64,000 nucleotides of DNA. It comes from Clostridia bacterium (GTDB lineage Bacteria; Bacillota; Clostridia; Lachnospirales; Lachnospiraceae). The notes beneath the pieces are model-generated. The model was not told the origin of the DNA, ran no database searches, and saw nothing but the letters and a program-made list of their open reading frames with translations. The translations under genes and the position numbers were made by a program. The stretch is from positions 1 to 64,000 of the forward strand of contig SAAB01000010.1 of the NCBI GenBank assembly GCA_009929615.1, in the 5' to 3' direction. Below are positions 19,981-27,433 of this stretch, in pieces. Positions within the stretch are counted from its first letter, which is position 1. Each line of letters opens with the position of its first letter.

Positions 19981-21666
19981 TTATATTTCCTGTTCTTCTC
20001 TATAGAACAAACGATTCAATGCGCTGAAAATAGCACGGAAAGAAGAACGGTTGACGTTGGAGCTGACACCTACGCCATAAGCAGATGCTCCCGTATCGGA
20101 ATCAACCAGTTCAATGTAGCTGGCTGCCTGGGAATCAGAGCCCATGGTCAATGCATGTTCATGATACATCGTCAGTTTTGTTCTGAAACCGGACTGTCTG
20201 CACAGAGCATGTTTCACAGCATCAATTGGTCCATTTCCATAACCTTCAATAATCTTCTCTACACCACGTTCTGTATATGTAAGAAGTACTTTGGTATCAA
20301 ATTCACCAGCACCATCACTGATATCTTCAATCTTCGCTTTTCTAAAGTGCAATGGCTCTTTAGCATTGATATACATATTCCGGAAGATTTCCATAATCTG
20401 TTCTGGGGACACTTCACCCTGTACTTCAGATATTCTCTGAATCTTATCTGCAAGTTCTTTATGCATTTCCTTAGGAAGTTTAAAGCCATAGTACTGTTCC
20501 AGAACAAAGGCTACGCCGCCTTTACCGGACTGGCTGTTAATACGTACCAGCGGTTCATATTCTCTACCTACATCGGATGGGTCAATTGGAAGATATGGTA
20601 CTTCCCAAATCTTTGAACCTCTTTCGTGCAATGCCTGCATACCTTTGCTGATAGCATCCTGATGAGACCCCGAAAATGCTGTAAATACAAGTTTTCCAGC
20701 ATAAGGATGTCTCGGTGGCACGCTCATCTTATTACAGCGTTCAAAAACCTCGATAATTTTATTCACATTCTCAATGTTCAACTCCGGATTAATTCCCTGA
20801 GAGAACATATTATAAGCTATATTTAAAATATCTACATTACCGGTACGTTCGCCATTGCCAAAAAGTGTACCCTCTACTCTGTCAGCTCCTGCCAAAAGAG
20901 CCAGCTCTGCTGCAGCAACACCACATCCACGGTCATTATGAGGATGAATACTTAAAATGACTTTCTCCCGTTCTGTAAAATGGGTGCTCATCCATTCAAT
21001 CTGATCCGCATAAACATTGGCCGTTGTCATCTCTACCGTTGCAGGTAAATTAAAGATAATCGGACGCTCTACTGTTGGCTGCCATACATCTTTAACAGCT
21101 TCACAGACTTCCAATGCGTACTCAACTTCGGTACCTGTAAAACTTTCCGGTGAATACTCAAGCCAGATATTACCATCAAAATTCTTCGCACCCTCTTTAA
21201 CCATCTGAGTACCTTCAATAGCAATCTGTTTGATATCATCTTTATTCATATGAAATACAACATCACGCTGAAGAGTAGATGTTGAATTATAGATATGGAA
21301 TACAACATTCTTAATTCCCTGAATTGCTTCAAAGGTTTTATCAACTAAATGCTGACGACACTGGCACAATACCTGTACCTTAACATCATCAGGAATTAAC
21401 TTCTTTTCTACTAAAGTCCGAAGGAAATCATACTCCAGCTGGGAAGCGGATGGAAATCCAATCTCAATCTCCTTGAATCCCAATTCTACCAGCAGGTTGA
21501 AATATTCCAGCTTCTCCTCAACCACCATCGGGTCAATCAAAGCCTGATTACCATCTCGTAAATCCACACTGCACCATACCGGTGCTTTCTGAATTTCTTT
21601 TTCCGGCCATGTGCGCTCAGGAAAATTCAACACAGGCACTCGTTTATATCTTTGATAATTCAACAT
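19981..21666 (-). CDS. leuA: 2-isopropylmalate synthase, long type
   Basis: Condenses acetyl-CoA with 2-oxoisovalerate, the first leucine-specific step. The 561-residue enzyme belongs to the LeuA2-like branch beginning YKRVPVLNFPERTWPEK. The TIM barrel has the metal and substrate motif WCSVDLRDGNQALIDPM and SIHPHNDRGCGVAAAELAL, with the HxH metal ligands. The C-terminal regulatory domain (about 430-561) suggests leucine feedback control. The ATG has AGGAGG 9 bases upstream. A promoter lies at 21710-21738, preceded by a structured repeat element. No other leu genes are nearby. Confidence 0.96.
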   Translation of the reverse strand: MLNYQRYKRVPVLNFPERTWPEKEIQKAPVWCSVDLRDGNQALIDPMVVEEKLEYFNLLVELGFKEIEIGFPSASQLEYDFLRTLVEKKLIPDDVKVQVLCQCRQHLVDKTFEAIQGIKNVVFHIYNSTSTLQRDVVFHMNKDDIKQIAIEGTQMVKEGAKNFDGNIWLEYSPESFTGTEVEYALEVCEAVKDVWQPTVERPIIFNLPATVEMTTANVYADQIEWMSTHFTEREKVILSIHPHNDRGCGVAAAELALLAGADRVEGTLFGNGERTGNVDILNIAYNMFSQGINPELNIENVNKIIEVFERCNKMSVPPRHPYAGKLVFTAFSGSHQDAISKGMQALHERGSKIWEVPYLPIDPSDVGREYEPLVRINSQSGKGGVAFVLEQYYGFKLPKEMHKELADKIQRISEVQGEVSPEQIMEIFRNMYINAKEPLHFRKAKIEDISDGAGEFDTKVLLTYTERGVEKIIEGYGNGPIDAVKHALCRQSGFRTKLTMYHEHALTMGSDSQAASYIELVDSDTGASAYGVGVSSNVNRSSFRAIFSALNRLFYREEQEI

Positions 21667-21709
21667 CTATTTTTCCTCCTAAATTACAACATCCAAATAC
21701 GTAGCTTTT

Positions 21710-21738
21710 ACTTTATCAAATTAGCACTTTCATGTCAA
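21710..21738 (-). promoter_or_regulatory. leuA promoter
   Basis: TTGACA (21733-21738) and TAAAGT (21710-21715) with a 17-base spacer on the minus strand. It is placed between the structured element and the leuA ribosome site, so the element lies upstream of the transcript rather than within its leader, unless another promoter reads through. Confidence 0.65.
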
Positions 21739-21741
21739 GTA

Positions 21742-21886
21742 GTCTCCGACATCCCCATCAGGCTGTCAGCTTCCTTCTATTTGTACTGATGTCTCCGACA
21801 TCCCCCATCTCACAGCAGAGCTGTTCGATGATGGACATTCGCCAAATGTCCCTCCGTGCAAGCACGGGGCCGCTTGGCTCATTGTC
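21742..21886 (-). repeat. Structured intergenic element with direct and inverted repeats
   Basis: Between ptsH and leuA. On the minus strand it holds hairpins CCGTGC-TT-GCACGG (21854-21867), GGACATT...AATGTCC (21833-21851), ACAGC...GCTGT (21812-21824) and GATGTC-GGA-GACATC. A direct repeat GATGGGG(G)ATGTCGGAGAC occurs at 21742-21759 and again at 21791-21809. One reading frame stays open across it, but codon choice and position suggest a repeat element rather than a gene. It may be a dispersed repeat or a structured RNA; I do not recognise a named family. Confidence 0.55.
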
Positions 21887-21891
21887 AGCAC

Positions 21892-21920
21892 AAAAAAGAG
21901 TATTGCCAAAGCAATACTCC
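21892..21920 (-). terminator. ptsH terminator
   Basis: GAGTATTGC and GCAATACTC flank a short loop, followed by TTTTTT on the minus strand, 28 bases past the ptsH stop. Confidence 0.9.
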
Positions 21921-21947
21921 AACATACTCACAGATATAATCACCAAA

Positions 21948-22211
21948 CTATTCGCCCAGGCCGGACTCTATCACTCTTCGCATAGCTTCAAGAGCTTCTT
22001 CCTCATCCTCGCCATCACAGCATAGTTCAATAACGTCCCCACATTTGACGCAGGCACCTAAAACGCTCAATACGCTCTTCGCATTGGCCGTACTGCCCTT
22101 CGCACCAAATGTAATCAGTGATCTGAATCGCATTGCTTCTTTACAAACAATTCCCGCCGGTCGTAGGTGTAGGCCTGAAAGATTTGTGACTTTAATTTTT
22201 TCGCTTACCAT
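21948..22211 (-). CDS. HPr family phosphocarrier protein
   Basis: Small phosphotransferase-system carrier, 87 residues from the ATG preceded by GGGAGAG. The phosphorylatable histidine lies in GLHLRPAGIV and the regulatory serine region in AKSVLSVLGACVKCGD. Three cysteines near the C-terminal half (CVKCGD, ELCCDG) are unusual for HPr. In many Clostridia an HPr or Crh gene sits beside dnaE and pfkA; here about 6 kb of other genes lie between. It has its own terminator. It could be the general HPr or a Crh-like regulator; the histidine argues for a working HPr. Confidence 0.9.
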   Translation of the reverse strand: MVSEKIKVTNLSGLHLRPAGIVCKEAMRFRSLITFGAKGSTANAKSVLSVLGACVKCGDVIELCCDGEDEEEALEAMRRVIESGLGE

Positions 22212-22310
22212 AATATCTTCTCTCCCTGCATTTCGCAATTAAAACTTTCACTTAACGACACATATAAAATGTTACCACTTTTTCAACTTCAAGGCAACCT
22301 TTTATCCTGG

Positions 22311-22353
22311 AAAAATTATTTTTCAGCCCACAGACTTTTTATGTCTGTGAGCT
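22311..22353 (-). terminator. cdaR terminator
   Basis: AGCTCACAGAC pairs with GTCTGTGGGCT around an ATAAAAA loop, followed by a T-rich tail on the minus strand, just past the cdaR stop. Confidence 0.85.
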
Positions 22354-22367
22354 GTTTAATCATCCAA

Positions 22368-23597
22368 CTATTTGGCTTCTATTCGGACCTGTACAGCGAC
22401 ATCCGAGGCCAGCTTTACATCATCGCTGCCACTCATCTGCAAATTAAGGCTATGGGTTCCCGGTTCCAGATTTGTAACATCCAGTGCGAATTTTAATTTG
22501 GACCGGTCAAGGGTTTCCAAATCTGTATTTATTCCAGATAATGTATATGGAATCGATGTTTCACCCACGATTGAATATTTATAATTTTCTGACTTTCCTG
22601 TTAAATCTACGGCTTCAAAGTTTATAGTTCCGCCGGCTCTTTCGTATTTACCGACTTTCACTGCCAGCTTCGCTGTTTTATCTGTATCCGGATTTGCAAG
22701 CACAGCGCCTTGACTCTTAACGATACTTTCCAAATCCACTTCATCTTCCAGATTCTCAGAAATACCTTCTGCCACATAGTCATCCAGCGTAATCTCTGAA
22801 ATGCTGTCCAGAACTTCCTGACTTCCTGCAATCTCAACTTCAGATGGTGTATAATCCAAAGATTCAATACCGTAGCCTTCTGCCGTTGTTACATCAATAT
22901 TCCATTTAACCGGAACTGTCTTTGTATTCAGCAAGGTAACATTCACCTTCAACTGTTCTTCACTGAATGTAATATCTGTACTGTCAATCTCATTACCTGC
23001 AGAATCATATAATGTCGGTGTCACTACAAATGAACCGTTATCTGCCATACCAGACACATTGATAACCGCATAAACACTTGAAATACGGTCAATCGTTGTC
23101 TTTGCACCTTCGATTCGAATCATATTCGGCTCGATGGTTATATTGCCAAGGGCCTTTCCGGTAATGACGTCGCCCTCTGCTTTTGCCGCCACCATCTTAT
23201 CCACCGTTGCCAAATCTTCAATCGTCACACGCATCATCGTATTGGCACCTTTAACAATCGTTACCTGATTCGAATAACGCAATGCTGTTATCTCAATAGG
23301 AACTGCTCCGGTAAAGGACAGATTGGCAAAGTCTGCTACAGCCTCAAAGTCTTTCACTGTCAGCGTCTTCAAAACCGACTGTCGTGCACGGACGGTAATG
23401 CTTACCGTATTTCCGGAAACAACCTCATAGGTTCTGTCATTCTCACTGAAAAGGTTCTCATTCATCTTCGTCACTGGAAGCTCCAAAACCTTTGTCTGCT
23501 CCGGATCCTCAATACTTACTACAACGAGCCAGAAAATAATCGCCAACAGTAACGATATGAGCTTCATGCCTAGATTATTCGTTAGCTTTTTTCTCAT
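22368..23597 (-). CDS. cdaR: CdaR, YbbR-domain regulator of diadenylate cyclase
   Basis: Membrane-anchored extracellular protein that modulates CdaA. One N-terminal membrane helix (MKLISLLLAIIFWLVVVSIEDP) is followed by several YbbR repeats of about 80 residues, with recurring motifs such as LPVTKMNENLF, VPIEITALRYSN, VPVKWNIDVTTAEGYG and SIPYTLSGI. At 409 residues it fits the four-repeat form. It overlaps the end of cdaA by 23 bases, showing tight coupling, as in the cdaA-cdaR operons known from Firmicutes. Confidence 0.93.
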   Translation of the reverse strand: MRKKLTNNLGMKLISLLLAIIFWLVVVSIEDPEQTKVLELPVTKMNENLFSENDRTYEVVSGNTVSITVRARQSVLKTLTVKDFEAVADFANLSFTGAVPIEITALRYSNQVTIVKGANTMMRVTIEDLATVDKMVAAKAEGDVITGKALGNITIEPNMIRIEGAKTTIDRISSVYAVINVSGMADNGSFVVTPTLYDSAGNEIDSTDITFSEEQLKVNVTLLNTKTVPVKWNIDVTTAEGYGIESLDYTPSEVEIAGSQEVLDSISEITLDDYVAEGISENLEDEVDLESIVKSQGAVLANPDTDKTAKLAVKVGKYERAGGTINFEAVDLTGKSENYKYSIVGETSIPYTLSGINTDLETLDRSKLKFALDVTNLEPGTHSLNLQMSGSDDVKLASDVAVQVRIEAK

Positions 23598-24456
23598 CTT
23601 TGCTGTTTCTCCTCCATCGGCTTCGTTTAGGTGGTTCCTGACTCTTCATCAGGGTACTGAGCTGCTCCTTGAGTTCATCCTGATTCAATCCGCGGAAAAG
23701 CATTCCATCATGAGCGACAGAAATCATACCTGTTTCTTCGGATACAATCAGGGTAATACTGTCTGAAACCTCGCTGATACCGACACCGGCACGATGGCGG
23801 GTTCCCAGTTCTTTGCTTAAAAGCATATTGTCCGACAACGGAAGGTAACAGGTTGCCGCAACAATACGGTTATTTCTTATAAATACAGCACCATCATGCA
23901 ATGGTGTATTGTGCTCAAAAATATTAATCAAAAGCTGGCTGCTAACCAGAGAATCCAGAAAAATTCCCGTACGTTCATATTCACTGAGGCGTACCTTCTG
24001 TTCAACAACAATCAGTGCTCCTGTATGAGCTTTAGACATCTCCATACAAGCTTTAACAATCTCCATCTTTGTTTTCTCAATAGTCTTCGTTGCCTGTTCG
24101 TCCACAGCTGAAGCACTGCCGAAATTAATAAAAGAAGATAAAATATTCTTTCGTCCAAGCTGCTCTAAAGCGCGTCGAAGTTCCGGCTGAAAAACAACAA
24201 AAATTGAAATAATCGTTACACTGATTAAATTCTGGAACAACCATAAAATCGTACTCATCTGGAAAATGTAGGCAAACAGCACGAAAGCAAAAATCACAAG
24301 TATACCTTTAAGCAATGTCCATGCTCTGGTATCCCGAATCCATATGAGAACGTAATATATCAATACACTGATAATTAAAATCTCAAGTATGCCCGTCAGA
24401 CGAATAGCCGGTATCGATGAAATGATTCGATTAAAAGCATCTGATATTCCTGTCAT
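23575..24456 (-). CDS. cdaA: Diadenylate cyclase CdaA
   Basis: Synthesises c-di-AMP from two ATP at the membrane. Three N-terminal hydrophobic helices (about residues 17-85) precede the DAC domain with the signature DGAVFIRNNRIVAATCYLPLS and the ATP-binding GTRHRAGVGISE. Both key motifs, DGA and RHR, are intact, so it should be active. The 293-residue length is typical. c-di-AMP controls potassium and osmolyte transport in Firmicutes, which makes the Ktr genes at 9-11 kb possible targets (inference). glmM, often third in this operon, is absent; two unknown membrane genes lie upstream instead. Confidence 0.96.
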   Translation of the reverse strand: MTGISDAFNRIISSIPAIRLTGILEILIISVLIYYVLIWIRDTRAWTLLKGILVIFAFVLFAYIFQMSTILWLFQNLISVTIISIFVVFQPELRRALEQLGRKNILSSFINFGSASAVDEQATKTIEKTKMEIVKACMEMSKAHTGALIVVEQKVRLSEYERTGIFLDSLVSSQLLINIFEHNTPLHDGAVFIRNNRIVAATCYLPLSDNMLLSKELGTRHRAGVGISEVSDSITLIVSEETGMISVAHDGMLFRGLNQDELKEQLSTLMKSQEPPKRSRWRRNSKDEKKANE

Positions 24457-24490
24457 GCTGCACCTCCCTTTCCATTTATTTTATAAAATC

Positions 24491-25615
24491 TTATTTCTGA
24501 TCTAATTCATCAAAATCAAATCCATCAAAAGACAACTCATCAAAATCATTGACAACCGTTTCTTTATTCTCCGTCTCCTTCGGTGGTGCAACCATCGTAT
24601 CACCTGTTGGAGGTGTTGCCGGAATTTCTTTTGCAACAGTTTCTTCTAACGCTTTTTCTTTCTTTTTAGATTTCTTAAGCTTTCCAAAAGGTTTCTTATT
24701 CACATCTCTTACGTTTCGCTCTGCCTGAGTCACCTGAAGCTTTGGAACTGCCTTAACATAATAGTAGTAGTCATCATCTTCAAACTGAAGCATTTCTTTT
24801 CGTGCATAATCCAGCGTACAGGACATAAACCGGATAAGTGCCGCCAGAAGTCCACCGATAATAGAACCTATAACAACCATTCCAATATTGATATTCTCAA
24901 CAGTGGATGCCTGCATGGCTAAACCAATCACATTCACCAAAGTTCCAGCTGCAATAGCAATATACCACGCATAATCTACGGTCAGTCTGGAAATCGCATA
25001 TACAACCAGAATAACCAAAGTAAATACAACTATATAGGCAATGACTTCTTTATCAGCAAGAAGTTTTTCAAAAACATACTGATAGCTTGTCATAATTCCC
25101 TGAACATCTGTGCCCGGGTCACCAAGAGCTGCTGCGTCTTTAAGATACTCGACAATCTTCATGAAAACAACACCAAATGCAATTGGAAGTGCTGCAAATG
25201 GATTAAATGCCATGGCACCAATCAATGGAATCATATAATGAAGATTAAACTGGGCCAGAACCGGGTAAAGAATAATTAAAATCCCCTGACTTGGAGCAAA
25301 TTTCAAATAAATGAAGTAGAACAGCAAAAAGACAACTAAGCCAATCACTGAAAGAACCATCGATAATTCAAAAAGATGCAGTAACACAACCAGCGCAAAT
25401 ATAAGCACAAAGATGGATACAGGCACTACTGCACAGATAACAGATAAAAACAAAGTCGGTACAATACCGGTTATAGCTTCAAAATATCCCAACTCACCAT
25501 TAATAAAATTAAAAGCCAGGAAGGCCAGAATGAACTTGCCAACAGCCTGAACCGCATATTCATAATTCTTATAAAATCCTACAATCTTTTCTTTAACTAC
25601 TAACAAACTTGTCAT
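24491..25615 (-). CDS. Polytopic membrane protein with acidic cytoplasmic tail, unknown
   Basis: I do not recognise a function. The 374-residue protein has about eight to nine hydrophobic helices up to residue 285, including FILAFLAFNFINGELGYFE, SIFVLIFALVVLLHLF and VIAYIVVFTLVILVVYAI. A Lys-rich segment (KKPFGKLKKSKKKEK) and an Asp/Phe-rich C-terminus (DELSFDGFDFDELDQK) follow. It overlaps the preceding membrane gene by one base (TAATG) and lies 34 bases upstream of cdaA, so it is probably in the c-di-AMP operon. No transporter signature is clear. Confidence 0.75.
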   Translation of the reverse strand: MTSLLVVKEKIVGFYKNYEYAVQAVGKFILAFLAFNFINGELGYFEAITGIVPTLFLSVICAVVPVSIFVLIFALVVLLHLFELSMVLSVIGLVVFLLFYFIYLKFAPSQGILIILYPVLAQFNLHYMIPLIGAMAFNPFAALPIAFGVVFMKIVEYLKDAAALGDPGTDVQGIMTSYQYVFEKLLADKEVIAYIVVFTLVILVVYAISRLTVDYAWYIAIAAGTLVNVIGLAMQASTVENINIGMVVIGSIIGGLLAALIRFMSCTLDYARKEMLQFEDDDYYYYVKAVPKLQVTQAERNVRDVNKKPFGKLKKSKKKEKALEETVAKEIPATPPTGDTMVAPPKETENKETVVNDFDELSFDGFDFDELDQK

Positions 25616-26034
25616 TACGCAATGTCCTCCGTCAAATTCATTTTATCCTGAGCTTTTTCGATTTCTTCAATCGCCTTTAAATCTTTATAATACCAGCGTA
25701 CCCGTTTCTGGGTATCTGCATATTTCCATCCGTAGAATATAATACTTATAGCAGCAAAAATAATCATAACTACAACATAACAAATTAATACGGTTCTTCC
25801 AAAGGCCATCAGGTCCATCCCAACAATGTTCTCCATATAATATTCCGCTCTGAGAACCAGATATAAACCAAAACAGATAACGAATCCAACCGTTACACCA
25901 ATGAGCGTTTTCAACATATTCAGCCGTACATAATCACCCTGATAATACCGGTTAATAGCTAAATCTTCTTTCCCCTGCCCCTTTTCATACATCGCACAGC
26001 GGCTCATAACCCGGATTTTATCTTCATTGAGCAT
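25615..26034 (-). CDS. Small two-helix membrane protein, unknown
   Basis: A 139-residue protein with a basic N-terminal cytoplasmic part (INRYYQGDYVRLNMLKT), two clear membrane helices (LIGVTVGFVICFGLYLVL and TVLICYVVVMIIFAAISII) and a charged C-terminal helix (YKDLKAIEEIEKAQDKMN). I know no family for it. Translation is coupled to the larger membrane protein downstream by a TAATG overlap, so the two are likely partners. Both lie upstream of cdaA-cdaR in one minus-strand unit. Confidence 0.7.
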   Translation of the reverse strand: MLNEDKIRVMSRCAMYEKGQGKEDLAINRYYQGDYVRLNMLKTLIGVTVGFVICFGLYLVLRAEYYMENIVGMDLMAFGRTVLICYVVVMIIFAAISIIFYGWKYADTQKRVRWYYKDLKAIEEIEKAQDKMNLTEDIA

Positions 26035-26154
26035 ATTAACACCTCACACTTATCTATCTTATTTTTAATTGCACCTATTTATTCCATTTTACGCATAAAA
26101 AGGCATTATTTAAGATTATATCATAAAAAAATATAAAAGTCACCCCAAATCCTA

Positions 26155-26182
26155 TGGACATACTTCATTTCAGTTGTATAAT
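26155..26182 (+). promoter_or_regulatory. Promoter of the Doc-like gene
   Basis: TGGACA (26155-26160) and TATAAT (26177-26182) with a 16-base spacer on the plus strand, about 38 bases before the ATG. The ribosome site is AAGGAG. Confidence 0.65.
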
Positions 26183-26219
26183 ATAGACAGTAAATTTTTA
26201 GCAAAGGAGCCTGACTTTT

Positions 26220-26579
26220 ATGAGTAATATGCAACCTCTTATTATATCCGAAGACATGATTAAAGACTGGAACCGGAAATTTTCCGAATCAGCTACAGCC
26301 GGTATCTATCGGAGTGAAGTTTTAAAATCCGGTGCTGCACCCGATGATATTGAACGTCTTATGGGCCACTTTACAGAACAGATTCGTTCTTCCCTGTCCA
26401 CCCTGTCTCCATCGGAGCTGGCGGCTATGGCAGCAAAACGACTTTCTGATATTCGTCCCTTTACAGATAAGAATAAAGAAACAGCCGAGGCTTTAAAGGA
26501 CTTCATTTTAAACCACTATAACTGTTCCCAGAACATCGACGGTGAAGAACTTTTCTCAAATCCGATTATTTTCAACTAA
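26220..26579 (+). CDS. Small helical protein with degenerate Doc/Fic-like motif
   Basis: A 119-residue protein of uncertain family with its own promoter and terminator, lying alone on the plus strand. Residues 80-100 read AKRLSDIRPFTDKNKETAEAL, close in order and spacing to the Fic/Doc motif HPFxDANKRTA, followed by a helix and an N-G-x-x-L-x-like segment as in Doc. The catalytic histidine position is Arg and the conserved Arg position is Glu, so AMP transfer or Doc kinase activity would not be expected. No antitoxin gene is adjacent. The resemblance may be chance; I rate it suggestive only. Confidence 0.6.
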   Translation: MSNMQPLIISEDMIKDWNRKFSESATAGIYRSEVLKSGAAPDDIERLMGHFTEQIRSSLSTLSPSELAAMAAKRLSDIRPFTDKNKETAEALKDFILNHYNCSQNIDGEELFSNPIIFN

Positions 26580-26602
26580 TGCTTTTAAATGCATTCTACA
26601 AA

Positions 26603-26637
26603 AAACGGGCATATCCTCTTTCAAGGATATGCCCGTT
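26603..26637. terminator. Bidirectional terminator
   Basis: AACGGGCATATCCT and AGGATATGCCCGTT form a perfect stem between converging genes, with A- and T-runs on either side. Confidence 0.9.
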
Positions 26638-26649
26638 TATGTATTCTGA

Positions 26650-27342
26650 TTATTCTTCCGTTGTTAATACAAACTTGTGAACAATTCCCGCGATTGCTGC
26701 ACCTGCAAGCGGAGCAACAATGAACAGCCAAACCTGTTTGAGCGCTAAGCCACCAGCTAATAAAGCAGGTCCAAAGCTTCTTGCAGGGTTTACGGATGTT
26801 CCTGTGAAAGGAATACCAAGAATATGAATCAATACCAGTGTCAGACCAATCATAAGTCCTGCAACGCTGGAGAATTCCGGTTTCGATGTCACACCAAGAA
26901 TCAGTAAAACAAATACGAATGTCAATACAACTTCTACCAGGAATGCAACACCCATGGATGTTCCAAGAGCACTTGCTTCAGCATAGCCATTCTGTCCCAA
27001 TGATTCGTTACTTCCAAAGAAGATGGTTAAGATTCCGGCTCCGGCGATACCACCGATAAACTGAGCAACAACATAACCAATAAAATCTTTGACTTCCATC
27101 TTTCCTGCAACGAGTAATCCAAAGGATACTGCCGGATTAATGTGGCATCCGGAAACATTTCCAATAGAATATGCCATAGCAACGATAGATAAGCCGAATG
27201 CAAACGCAATCAATAATGTGGAAAATGCAAGCGGAACAGTCTGTCCGGCATTTCCTAATAATGTGTTTGCTGCTACTGCACTACCACAGCCAAAAATGAC
27301 TAATACTGCAGTGCCGATAAATTCAGCGATGTACTTTTTCAT
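26650..27342 (-). CDS. Aquaporin Z-type water channel
   Basis: MIP family channel of 230 residues with six membrane helices and two re-entrant half-helices. Both NPA-type motifs are present: GCHINPAVSFGLL (about 63-75) and GTSVNPARSFGPALL (about 178-192). The selectivity residues and short loops look like AqpZ (water) rather than GlpF, which has a longer loop after the second NPA. No glycerol kinase gene is nearby. The ATG has AAAGGGAGAG upstream. Confidence 0.92.
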   Translation of the reverse strand: MKKYIAEFIGTAVLVIFGCGSAVAANTLLGNAGQTVPLAFSTLLIAFAFGLSIVAMAYSIGNVSGCHINPAVSFGLLVAGKMEVKDFIGYVVAQFIGGIAGAGILTIFFGSNESLGQNGYAEASALGTSMGVAFLVEVVLTFVFVLLILGVTSKPEFSSVAGLMIGLTLVLIHILGIPFTGTSVNPARSFGPALLAGGLALKQVWLFIVAPLAGAAIAGIVHKFVLTTEE

Positions 27343-27433
27343 AACAATCTCTCCCTTTAATGTAATTTTTTATTCCTTATTATACTAGCACTTTTCGACA
27401 AATTACACAACAATGTTTCACGTAAAATACAAG

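Noticed and set aside
21758-21946. A 62-residue open frame within the structured element upstream of leuA
   Set aside because: It runs through a terminator stem and several hairpins and has no ribosome site, so it looks like a by-product of the repeat.
21667-21948. T-box or leucine attenuator before leuA
   Set aside because: No T-box AGGGTGG sequence, no leader peptide rich in Leu codons, and the leuA promoter lies downstream of the structured element.
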